A stretch of 64,000 nucleotides of DNA from Manihot esculenta. Its lineage: Eukaryota > Streptophyta > Magnoliopsida > Malpighiales > Euphorbiaceae. The translations under genes and the position numbers were made by a program. Below the pieces are notes generated by a model. The model had not been told where the DNA came from. It saw only the letters and a list, made by a program, of their open reading frames with translations, and did not search any database. Of this stretch, positions 36,361 through 53,901 are shown piece after piece; position 1 is the stretch's first letter, and each line of letters begins with the position of its first letter. The stretch is taken from positions 32,349,691 through 32,413,690 of the forward strand of contig NC_035161.2 of the NCBI RefSeq assembly GCF_001659605.2, in the 5' to 3' direction.

Positions 36361-38632
36361 CAATTTGCTAAATATCTCGTTTCAATCATGATATATTCAT
36401 TCTGCCTTCTGGTGTTGGTAATTTGTATCAGCTACAAACTGGAGAAAAAAAAACAAAAGGGAATTCATATTCATTATTTGTAAAGATTGGCTTTTTTCTA
36501 GCCTTGTTCATCTCATCAGTAAATTTTTACTTACCTCAATTATGTTTCCTCCGCTATTCTCTCCTTAATCTTCGCTCGTAATGCTCTTTGATTTTTAGAT
36601 TTTTCCTCAACAAATTTCCAAAAATACTAATTATTTTAGTAATAATTAACTTTTTTACTAATTGATCATCATTTCACCGATGATTAGCCGAATATTATAA
36701 AAAATAATTTATAATTTTAATCTCTAAAATTATCTCCAATTTTTTTTATCATTTTTAACATAAAAAAATATATATATTTTGCTTATATTCTTCTCTCCTT
36801 AATATTAGATTTTATTTTAATTTTATTTATACATCTCACTCAAAAAATTCATATAATTTTATATATTCACTCCAAATACATATATATTTCATATTTTCAT
36901 AAAATATTCAAATATTCAATTATATTATAAATAAATAAAAATATAATAATTATAAAAATGTATTAATTAAATATTAATTATAAATATACATAAAAATAAA
37001 ATCTATATTAAATATTTAATGTGCAGTTAATAATTATATTTTAAATTAATATATATTATTTAATTATAATATATATCACTCCATTTATTTTATATAATAT
37101 ATTATAAATAAATTATTTTATTATAAATACTATTTTTAATTATAAAAATATAATAAATTGTGAAAGTTAAAAGATATAGACTTAATTAAAAATATATATA
37201 AATTTTGGATTACATTATAAATTAAAAAAAATACTATTACCACCGTTACGTGACCCTGTAGCACAACATTAAAATCTCATTAAATTTAATATGAAATTGT
37301 AACACAGCATCAAAATTTCATTGAATTTTGGTGCTGCTGCATATTTTCTATGCTAAAATTAAATTTAATGCAGTATTAGGTTATAGGGATGAGAAAGAAT
37401 TTATGGTAACAGTAATGGTAACAGTAATATGAGGGAGCTGAATCATTGGATATAGCGTGACTTCTCGAAATTCCGTCATCAACAATATGCAAAGCCTCCA
37501 AGTAAATAGAGAAATAACTCACACAACTCCAATAAATCCATCAACACCGCATCAAAAAGGAAACTCTTATCCTTTCACAAATGACAATATGAAAACGAGA
37601 CAAAACAAAATCACCAAAACTGACAAGGAGAAACGGGAAGGGAAATCATCCTCTAAAACCCAATCAATCAAAATTATACATGTAAAACTCTCTTTCTCTA
37701 TCCAAAGGCACCAACAAATTACAGAATCACCAAACAAAACAGCAATGTCAAAATCGAAAATTAATCTCATTCTCAAACCTTCCTCTTTTCCCTCAATCGC
37801 GCGACTTTTCTCCCTTTCTTATCTTTCTCTCTTCTTCCTCCCTACTTCTCTCTTCTTGAATAACCATGCAAATTCGTAAATAATGTCAGTATATTGTAGT
37901 ATTCATTCCAAAAATATAAATTAATTTCTTTCTGTTGCTAACTTTCAACTACAAAAAGCTTATTTTTATTTTCCTTGACAACTCTGTAAAAATCAAATGT
38001 ATGCTTAAAATTCAAAAAATAAAAATAAATATATGAACAGCACAATAATAATATTAATATTAATTATTTTTTTATTAAATGAATTTTCACATAAACATAA
38101 TTAATTTTAATTTTGATAATTAAAATGAATTTCATAATTAATCAAATTAAAATTGTAATTAGGAGAAATAATTGCAAACATGTGAAAGCAAAATTAATTT
38201 CGCCCATGGTTTCAAAATCTTGGCTTTCCTTTTCTAGATGGCGCATATTCGACAAATGAAAACAAGAAAAAAAGAGGATGGAGCATCTGTTGAAAGTAAG
38301 ACGAACAAGAGAAATGGAGAGGTTGGTGACACTTGACAAATTACCAACAACCAAAACAAGCCCAAAGCTACTCCGACATCTGTAGTTGTGTGCCGTCGGG
38401 CGGTGGTAGGTAAATAACATTTAAAAGCATGTGGAAGCTCCATTGTTTGACATCTCTCTCTTCTTTATTCTAAGACCAAGAGCCACCTAACTTCTACTTC
38501 AACAGCTGCATATCCATTCTACTTTCTCATCCACCTAAAATCTTAATCTTCTTCTTATTTTGGCTATACCCATTCGCCTTTGCCCGGTTTCTTGCCTTGA
38601 AATCAGTTTACTTTACTGAATCATTTAGAAGA
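36361..38632. other. AT-rich spacer between lipase-like and crotonase genes
   Basis: From 36600 to 37250 it is extremely AT-rich and non-coding. From 37450 to 37880 there is a less AT-rich block with open frames on both strands, but neither shows codon structure or similarity I recognise. The last 200 bp are C/T-rich and probably the leader of the next gene. Confidence 0.5.
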
Positions 38633-41600
38633 ATGGCTCAAGAAGTAGTAAACCCAGAAGAGCAGGTATGCAAATTTAGTTTGCCTGTTCTTTCCTCTGT
38701 TCTTTGAATCGAAATATTTTGTTAGGTAACTTGATGCTAAAGAAACAAAGGTTCTGTTCTTGATTGCAAACGGGTTACTTTGTATCTGCTCTTTAGGTTG
38801 TTCTTGGAGAAGAAATTGGTAATGTGAGGTTGATCACATTGAACAGGCCGCGTCAGCTGAATGTTATTTCATCCAAAGTGGTATGTTGGATAGATTTCAC
38901 ACCATTTTATACTATGGTTCTAGGTTTTCCTCTTGTGCAACTGAATCAAACTTTCTTTTCCTGATTTCAGGTTTCTCTGCTGGCAGATTTTTTGAAGAAA
39001 TGGGAGAAAGACGACAATGCAAAGCTTATATTAATTAAGGAAAGAATTTTCGTCTTGAAATCTTCAACTTAATTTTGTGATGTGAAAAACTGAAATGCCA
39101 TAATGTCACTACTTCTAGGGTGACCATGGATGGTCCTAACTTGTGGAGGCAACTTAATTAAATGCTGCTTTTATGGATTGTTCAAGTTATCAAAAGCTTA
39201 TAAACATAGTATATTTTGTTCAGGGTGCTGGTCGAGCATTTTCTGCTGGTGGGGATCTAAAAATGTTTTATGATGGGAGGACGTCAAGTAAATACACTGT
39301 CCTAAAATAAACTATTAGTTCTTATTTTGCATGGGACATCAACTAGGATTCTTCCAGCCACAGTTTTACTTACACATACTGCACTCAGTAATATGGACTA
39401 GAAGATATTCTTCCTTTTCTTAAATCTATGAGGTAATCTATTTCTGTATGTACAAAGTGAATTTATTTATTATTTGTTCTTTGGCAGAGGATTCTTGCCT
39501 TGAAGTAGTCTACAGAATGTACTGGCTTTGTTATCACATCCACACTTACATGAAAACCCAGGTAATATATTTAAGGAAAAAATACAGAAAAATACCTTGT
39601 AATTTCATCGGTTTTTCACTCCGGGATATGTGGTTTATTTCTATATGTGGTACAGGCCAATTTTGTGTCAAACTAGTATCTCATGATATAAATTTCACGT
39701 TAACACAGGTTCTAGATGCTAACAGCACGATACCGTGAGATATACTTTGACACAAAATTAAACTAACCACAGATACTTTTTTGTATTTTTTCCAATATTC
39801 AAATTGTTTCTCATACTGTGACTTGGTGGAATGGTAAGGTTGCTTCTTTGTGACTGGAACTTCAAGATTCCAGATCATGAGAACAGCCTCTCTGCTAAAA
39901 ACCTTGGGAAAGGTTACATGCTATAGACCACCCTTCTTTGGCCCTTATTAAGGAAAGGAAGAGCCAATTTATTTCCATCCTGGGGCTTTTGTGCCTTCTA
40001 AGGCATAGATTGTCATATTATGATTTTGACGAATTATTATAGAGGTAGGAACTTTGTGATGATTGCCAGTATGATAACAGGTTGCTCTTGTCCATGGAAT
40101 TTCAATGGGAGGCGGTGCAGCTTTTATGGTGCCGATGAAATTTTCAGTTGTCACAGAGAAAACTGTGGGTATTGAATCCCAGTTTGAGTATTTCTAGTCA
40201 CAAATAAGTTAGTTTAGACTTTGTGGTCTTAAAATGTTCAGAATTCAATTAGAATTTGCTGACCAATCATTTTGGTGTCTCTTGTATGTGTGAAGGTTTT
40301 TGCAACTCCAGAAGCAAGTATTGGCTTTCATACTGATTGCAGTTTCTCATACATTCTTTCCCATCTCCCTGGGCATCTAGGTGAGTGTGCAACTGTTGAA
40401 CTTGAACGAATCATAATTACTTTCTCATCATCACAGAAGCATAAAAGTTTTATGAAACTTCTAATTTTGATGATAATAAAGAGGAACTAAATGGGAAATA
40501 ATATATTTTTTTTTTCAACAATCAACCTTGGATTGGTATCATGTGGTATTCTATGCAGGGGAATTTTTAGCTTTAACTGGAGCAAGACTGAATGGCAAGG
40601 AATTGGTTGTTGCTGGCCTAGCAACCCACTTTGTCCCTTCTGAGGTGAGTCTAAATTTTATTACATATTGTACCCTTTGGCGAAATGGGTCTTTAATATT
40701 TCATGTGCGAGTGGATTGATATTTGCTAATGGAGCGAGCCATCACCATAACCACAGCATTGGTAATTCAGTTCCTTAGTGCTTTTGGTGACTACTGATCC
40801 AGGCTGCACATATTGTGGGACTTGGAACTCTAGTTTCAGCCTCTGTCTTGTATTAGCAGCTGCTTCTGCTTCTCTAGTATAATTACTTAATAGGAAGTAA
40901 TCATTTTAACTTATGATGACTTGAATGATTAATGGTGTCATTAATTTATTTTGTTAGTGCATTAACTTAAATTATTGAATTATTCTCTTTTTTGTAATCT
41001 TTTATATCATAAAGTACGTAAATAAAATTTTCTGTTTATTGTTCTATAAAATTTTAATTTATCAAATTTTATTTTTAATGATATGAATAAATTTATTCAA
41101 TATATCAGAAATTGCCTGAGCTAGAGAACCGTTTGATAAGCTTGAACTCTGGTGATGAGAGTGCAGTCAAATCTGCCATTGAAGAATTCTCTGTGGATGT
41201 TCAGCTTGATGAAGAAAGTATTTTAAACAAGTAATTAATATGAACCTTTGAAGCGTATTGATGCTATTATGCATGGATCCCTATAGTTAACCCAACTGTT
41301 TCCATGTTAGGCTGTCCGTAATTGACGAGTGTTTTTCCAAGGATACTTTGGTAGACATCATTAAATCATTTGTAAGTTTTCTTTCCTTACAAGAAGGTTA
41401 CTACATGCACCAGCAGATTTTTAATTGTGGCCATGCATCTGAATTTGGATCACGCGATGCAGGAAACTGAGGCAACTAAAGAAGGAAATGGATGGATCAG
41501 AGCAATACTGAAGGGGTTGAAAAGATCTTCTCCTACAGGATTGCAAATCACACTCAGATCGGTAATGGCTTTATATACTATGTATTACAGATATTACGCT

Positions 41601-42544
41601 TGAAAACCGGTCTGGTCTCAGTTCAAGGTGGCAAATAGGCCCATGCCTTTGATGTCATACGTTTTATAACACATTCTAATCTGGAAGGTCTTAATAATCT
41701 TAAAACAAAATCTCCAGACAAGAAATGCCCTTTATAACATTTACAAATTGATCGAAACTGTATAAAATGTTTATTCGTCTGAGAATTGGGCATGGTGATG
41801 CATTCCATTAAATGAAGGAATGATTATGAATATTGAGTTAAACATTAGAATTGCCAATGGTTATGGTTTTATCCTAGTGGTGATTCTTAGATTTCATGCA
41901 TAAGGTGGCCTTTTTCTTCTTTTCTCCAGATTCGCGAAGGACGGAAACAAACATTGGCTGAATGTCTGAAGAAAGAATTCAGACTAACAATGAACATACT
42001 TCGGACTGTAATATCTGCAGATGTCTATGAGGTACTAACTAGAAATGTCTGGATTAAAGTTCATGATAAATGACTGATTTTAAACTCAATCCATTGATTC
42101 TGAAACCAACCCTTCTTATTTCTATTGTAAAGGGCATTAGAGCTCTCACCATTGACAAGGATAATGCTCCCAAGGTACATGCTCCTCTCTCTCTCTCTCT
42201 CTGTCTTCATGGAGTGAGTTGGCAATGTGGGTTTGTTCATTTGATGTAAAGTCTTCTAAATGATCAACTATTAATTAATTGTATAGTGGGACCCACCAAC
42301 TTTGGACGAAGTGGATGATCAAAAGGTGGACCTCGTATTTCAGCCATTCGAGGAGGATTTGGAGCTCCAGATTCCTGGACAAGAAAACTCCAGGTGAGTG
42401 TTTTTTCCAAGTTATGGTTCTATATTTCAATACAAACGGAGCCTTAATCTTCAGTCAAATTACAGGTGGAGTGGGAAATACGAGAATTCACCATATGCAG
42501 CTTTGAAGGTGACAGAAAAAAAATCACAAACAAATGGCTGTTGA
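38633..42544 (+). CDS. 3-hydroxyisobutyryl-CoA hydrolase-like protein (crotonase fold)
   Basis: Fifteen exons: 38633-38665, 38797-38880, 38971-39039 (or 39051), 39224-39287, 39488-39561, 40081-40164, 40296-40380, 40559-40644, 41109-41230, 41311-41371, 41463-41561, 41930-42031, 42133-42174, 42287-42393, 42466-42544. They give 396 residues, or 400 with the longer exon 3. The protein is enoyl-CoA hydratase/isomerase-like: NRPRQLNVIS, the oxyanion-hole segments GAGRAFSAGGDLK and HGISMGGGAAFMVP, and the catalytic region FATPEASIGFHTDCSFSYILSHLPG, then LTGARLNGKELVVAGLATHFVP. It belongs to the plant CHY group (At2g30650/At2g30660 type). CHY1 acts in valine catabolism in peroxisomes; here the protein ends TNGC without a classical SKL signal, and its substrate is unproven. 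Exon 3 lacks the expected GT donor: AAG is followed by GAAAGA. Confidence 0.88.
39575..39793. repeat. Foldback MITE-like element in crotonase intron 5
   Basis: About 219 bp with long inverted repeats. The left end, GGAAAAAATACAGAAAAATAC, matches the reverse complement of the right end, GGAAAAAATACAAAAAAGTAT. Further in, AATTTTGTGTCAAACTAGTAT pairs with AATTTTGTGTCAAAGTATAT on the opposite strand. The sequence could fold almost end to end. It is non-coding. No exact target duplication was fixed. Confidence 0.6.
42182..42203. repeat. CT dinucleotide microsatellite
   Basis: A CT run shortly after exon 13 of the crotonase gene, within intron 13. Confidence 0.8.
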
Positions 42545-43864
42545 AAATAAATTCTAAACTCTGAGAATGTGGATTATTTCAGGCAATCTATTAATGTATG
42601 TCTGCTCTATGTTTCCTCTTGTAATAATATATTAATAAGTTTGATGTTTATGATGATGAGATGGATTTGCTATTTTCTCGTGTATGTATGATGAACAGAT
42701 ATTGGCTTTGTATGAGAATTTTTAAATTATATATTTTAGTTGATTTTATAAAAGTTTCATATAATTTATTTATTTAATTTCATTATTACAAAATGCATTT
42801 GCAATAGGTGTGTATTATTTGATTTTGGATTTGCGGTTCAACCTGCCCTTTATCTGTTCAAATATTGAATTTATCCAACTGAACTCGGCTCATTAACAGT
42901 CTAATCGATTGGTTCGATTCAATATAGAAATTTTTTATTTTTTGTTTTATGGAAAAGATTACTTACTTTCTATAATTTAAAGATAAATTTTTAATTTTAT
43001 TTATAATTATTCTCAGATGTAACCCAAATAGTGAGACTCTCAGATCGTCTTCCTCGTCCCACAGCGCCATCACAAATCTTCACCTTCTTGCTATCGTGTG
43101 AGCCATTCAGAAATAATTGAAAAAAAAAATTGTATTCTTGAAAAATTCCCACTTCTATTTTCTACTACGAATTCATATAATATTAAAAATTCGATCTAAT
43201 TAAGTTTTTTCTACATTCTTAATCAATTTCTGGATTGAAGAGTTGTTTTTGTAGGGTGGTGAGTGGGATGATGGAAGCATGCAACTAATTGCATACTGCT
43301 TGGTAGTGGGTAGCAGAGTGGCTAATGCTTGGTAGTGCAATCTGCCAAAAATCCTAATTTCCATTTCCAACTTGTCCCTTTCACCATTAATCAAAACCTA
43401 GGCTTTCTTCTTCTCCTCTGAAATCCCACCTTCCAAATTCCATCAATCTGACAATGTGTGAACCCCACATTGTTGAAAAAGCAATCCATGCCCATTCCTC
43501 TACACTCCCTTTTCTTCTATCTTCTCACTTAAATAAATCATCAATCTCCATGCAATTCCCTCTCTAATTTATTCGCAAAAAGGAAGACAAACAGCTTGCT
43601 TTAGCTTCTTTAAATAATAAATTTTCCCTATTATTATATTAAACTTCAGCTTTTGAGCTTTGCTGCTTTAATATGCCTTCTTATCCTTGGAAGAGACATT
43701 GTTCAAGGGTTGGTCTTCTCGTATCTCTCGCAGACAACTTCTTGATAATCTTTCAGAGGGAGAGAGCGAGAGAGAAGCAGGAAATTTTGAAGCACTTCAA
43801 GATTGCAACTCATCAGTGTAAATGTAGCATAAGGAAAGAGAAAGCATTTGTAGAAAGTGTTAAG
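42545..43864. other. Spacer and leader before the b561 gene
   Basis: 3' UTR of the crotonase gene, AT-rich sequence to about 43200, then a C/T-rich stretch likely to hold the promoter and 5' UTR of the b561 gene. An in-frame ATG at 43673 could extend that protein by 64 residues but is judged to be leader. Confidence 0.5.
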
Positions 43865-45120
43865 ATGTTCCTCTGCAAAAGAATTCAACCTCTTCAGAAA
43901 CTGCTTTGTTTCACCATCTATGCATCCCTTCTTCTTGTCTCCTCCTCTCCAGAGCTGCTTAATACCACAGCCACTCAAACAAGCAGTGGGAATGACATTC
44001 ACAAGGTATTCAACCTGTTCTCTATCTCTCAAATTTTTCTTACATCAATTTTTTTTTAAAAAAAAAAATTTCAATTGCTGGACATATGCAATTGAAGCTG
44101 ACTGATATTGGGTAACAACTAATGTAACAGCTGAGTCCTAAATTGGTGTTTGAAATAAGAATCCATGGAATTCTACTCTGGACATCAATGGGGTTCCTCA
44201 TGCCTATCGGAATACTCATCATCAGAATATCAAACAGAGAAGAATGTGGAAAAAAGCTCAAGATTCTTTTCTATCTTCATTCTATTTCACAGGCAAGTTT
44301 TGTTTTTTTCCCTTCTTCACTTCTTGAAAATTATGTTAACATTCCATTCAGCTTTTAGTTTCTCACCTCAAAATTCTCAAATCCCAGAAATAGATCACTT
44401 AAACCTTTTTTTTTATTTTATTTGAGGTTGATGCCCCAACTTTAATCTCATAATAATCATATCCCAATTTGCCTCAGATGCTTTAATTATTGTGTGTATT
44501 ATTACATTGATTTTTAACGTCATAATATTCTTGATTAGCAGATGCTTTCCGTACTGCTGGTAACAGCAGGAGCAGTGATGTCCATAAAAAATTTCAACAA
44601 TGCCTTCAATAATAATCATCAAAGACTAGGGTTAGCACTCTATGGCATCGTTTGGTTGCAAGCCCTTAGTGGGTTGCTCCGCCCACATAGGTAAACCACC
44701 AACGCCCCATTTGGCAGTTCTAGCAGTGGAGGTGGACAAACTCCCAGAACTCAAAACGCAGCTTAAGCAATAAGATCCAGAGCTTATTGCCCCTGGCCAA
44801 GTTCTGTTTTGAGTTCTGAATTTTGTGCACTTGTATCTGCTATGATTTGAAGTTAAAGTAACAGATATTTCATGTGCAGAGGATCAAAAGGAAGAAGTGT
44901 GTGGTTCTTTTGGCACTGGATGCTTGGAACTGCAGTGTCTCTCCTTGGAATTATAAATGTGTACACAGGATTAGAAGCCTACCATCAGAAAACATCAAAG
45001 AGCATAAGAGCTTGGGGTATAGTTTTCATTACAGAGGTATGTCTAATTGTGTTGTTTTACTTGTTGCAAGACAAATGGGGTTACATGCAAAAGCAGAGAG
45101 CCATTTTGGGCAGTGAATGA
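43865..45120 (+). CDS. Cytochrome b561 domain-containing protein
   Basis: Four exons (43865-44005, 44131-44292, 44542-44690, 44880-45120) encode 230 residues. A hydrophobic N-terminus (FTIYASLLLVSSS, about 16-28) is a probable signal peptide. About five membrane helices follow. Histidines at 59 (IRIHG), 97 (FYLHS), 127 (NNHQRLG) and 163 (FWHWMLG) sit where the b561 fold binds two haems. The b561-type landmarks RLGLALYGIVWLQALSG and IINVYTGLEAY are present. Such proteins move electrons across membranes, in some members from ascorbate; this member is of the plant type without a DOMON domain (At2g30890/At4g18260-like). The start at 43865 is chosen because it puts the signal peptide at the N-terminus. 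Intron 2 begins with GC (CAG, then GCAAGT), a GC-AG intron. Confidence 0.87.
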
Positions 45121-46411
45121 ACCAGTGAGGCTCATCCATCAAGTCACTTGTATACGAGTTAAGCACAAGGAATACATTAATCAGTCTCGTTGAGAATTTT
45201 AGAAAGCAAAGTGATTTTTTTTCTATCTCCAAAGCCATTTGGACTGAAATTAAAGCATTGCGTCAATCCAAAATACTTTTAGTGAATATTTACTTCGATC
45301 CCTTGACCTCGACCTCACTTAAAGAAGTGTCTTACCATTTATACTACACGTTAATTATAAATACATTAAATTTGAATAATAATAGAAGTAAAAATATTAT
45401 ATTATCCTTTAATTAGAATGTCTATACAAATAGTATGAATCTAATTAATGCATCACTTATTAAAGGATAGATGAGAAAAACAATATTTAATGAAGCATTA
45501 AAATCATACTTTTTTTAAAAAATCTCACTTCAATATAAACCAGACGGAGTATAAGATATGGGTTGTATGCATTTTGATGGGTTCTAGCTTTTTTCCAAAA
45601 GAAAAAAGAAAAAATGTATATTAATGAAGAATTTCTCTTTTTCCTCCCCTTCAAGAATTATACATCCACAGTATAAATTTGATATTCAATTAGTCGGATC
45701 ATTTACAGATTTTATTCATTTATTTTGAAGATGGGATCAAAATTTCAATTTTCAACAATGCCAAATGTCAACTGGGAAAGGAGAGTGGAATGAGAAACAG
45801 GTCGTGCTGCATTAGGTTTGACATTCAGATAAAGTTAAGAGTTAAACGGGGAGACGTAAATCCCATGTTAATGTTTTATTAACCACAAAAAGCTGAAACA
45901 GCAGCTAAACAAAAATGAAAAATATGAAAATGCATACATTTATTAAAAAAAAAAAACAAAGGGAAAAAGTTATATAAAGAAAGCCTCAATGAACTGGCCA
46001 GTTAAACATGTTTCCCCATACCAAGAGATCTTTTAGACTGCAGTACGAATCCATGATTAGCAGAGGAAAAGAGAAGGCTAAAATTAGCAATTTAACATTC
46101 ATAACTTGATAATTTGTATTCCTTGGGGGATAACAACAAAAATGTTCTGCCAATTTATTTCTAAGCAAAATTGAACATATTGTTCAACCTTCAAAGGGGA
46201 AAAATTCCCAACTAGGCAAGTATGGTCCTAAAATTATACTTCCTCAAAGAACACCATGGGAGCATAAATTTTGAGAAACTATAATAAACCAATTTATTGC
46301 CCCTTCCGTAGTAATTAAAGAGGAAGAGGGCGAGGGAAAAATTTGTTTCCCATGTCTAACTTGGGCTTATGCTATGACTTCCTAAAGGCTGATAATTTTC
46401 TGCAAATGAAG
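45121..46411. other. Spacer between convergent b561 and AAT genes
   Basis: It holds the 3' UTRs of both genes. A MITE-like stretch (45265-45553) lies in it. The rest is AT-rich without ORFs of note. Confidence 0.5.
45265..45553. repeat. Possible Stowaway-like MITE
   Basis: The right end, read on the minus strand, begins TATACTCCGTCTGGTTTATA. This resembles the TA-flanked CTCCGTC end of Stowaway elements. The left end is too degraded to pair, so its position is a guess. Non-coding and AT-rich. Confidence 0.3.
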
Positions 46412-52582
<6,171 letters not shown>

Positions 52583-53901
52583 TCCCTATGGTACCTTTCC
52601 TCACAAAATGGCACGGAAACAGAGTTTTTGTGTATTGAGGAAAAGGGAATGATTCTGATCGATGGAGCGAATCTGTCAAATGGCAAGTAGATAATGAAGA
52701 TGGGGTTACGCTGGAAATAAAGCAATAGCTTTGAAGTGTGTGAGCTCTTTGCTGACCGCTCTCAATGTAACAGAGTCAGAGCCGTGCTGCTTCTCCTCGC
52801 TTTTTCCACCAAATGAATTTACGATTTTGACCTACGTTATTAATTTCATAATTTTTCGAGTTAAATAAAAAATTAAATATTTTAATTTAAAATTTTTAAA
52901 ATTAAAAATTAAAAAATAACTGAATTGAAACAAAGTCAACGATGAAGAAGTTATCACAATGGAACAATAACAAATTCTTTTACTAATAAATTAAAAAAGA
53001 ATTATTAATTATTCATTTGATGATGTAAGAATAAGAAGATAAGATAAAATTTTAAGTCATTTAACTTTAGACTTACACATCATAATACTTCTTTCATCCA
53101 ATAAAAATAAATATATGGTTATTTTCATTTATATTAATAAAATATAATTAATTATTAAAAAAAATTATATCGTTTGCCTAGTATATTATAATTTTTTTTA
53201 TTACTTAAATTATTCTTTAAAAAGAATAATTTTTACTTTTTCTAATGCACATTATAGGATTGTATTAAGAAATTATGATTAATAAGTTATTATCTCAAAA
53301 ATAAAATATTCAAATAAAGTATTTATTTATAATTGATCACTGCAAAAATATAATCATAATAATTTATCATTAAAATGTTAAAATTTATAGTGCTTTTTTT
53401 TATTTTGTTATTTTCAATGTTAAAATTTTAATTATACATTTGTCTATGATATATTTAATTAATAAAATATTAAATATATAGTGAAACTTAAAAAATAAGG
53501 TAATCTAGTGAAGTACACTTAAAATTAATATATATACATCAAATTAAAAAATTCACCTTCTCAATTTTTTTTTTCTTACAAAATTAATGTGTAAGAAATA
53601 TCATAAAATAAACATATTAGTAACACGTGTAAGTGAACTAGTACGAGGTAAAAAGTCAAAACCACAAACGGAACCCCGAATTTAACGAAATTACCCTTTT
53701 TTCCACTGTAAAAATAAATTTAAAAAAATACCTGTCAGTCAACAAACCTAACAGTCATAGTAGTTTATTTTTTTTAATTTTTATTTTTATTTTTTTGGGA
53801 GGCTTCCATTTCGTAAACTTCGCAAAAACCCATTCTCTACAACACGAACAGCTCTTGGGACTTGGATTATTTCTCGATTTGCTTTGGTGATCTATCATCT
53901 C
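52583..53901. other. Divergent spacer between AAT and PH-domain genes
   Basis: The two genes are transcribed away from each other. The first 230 bp (AAT leader) are balanced in base composition. The middle, 52850-53770, is strongly AT-rich. The last 80 bp are the leader of the PH gene. No other gene is seen. Confidence 0.55.

Noticed and set aside
37457..37879. 140-codon ORF between the lipase-like and crotonase genes
   Set aside because: Low-complexity Lys/Asn/Ser/Thr composition, no recognised domain and an overlapping antisense ORF; likely chance.
38142..38443. Minus-strand ORFs just upstream of the crotonase start
   Set aside because: Lie in the promoter region, overlap each other in different frames, and show no family features.
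43673..43864. Upstream in-frame start for the b561 protein
   Set aside because: It would bury the signal peptide 64 residues inside the protein; the extension is not hydrophobic and looks like leader.
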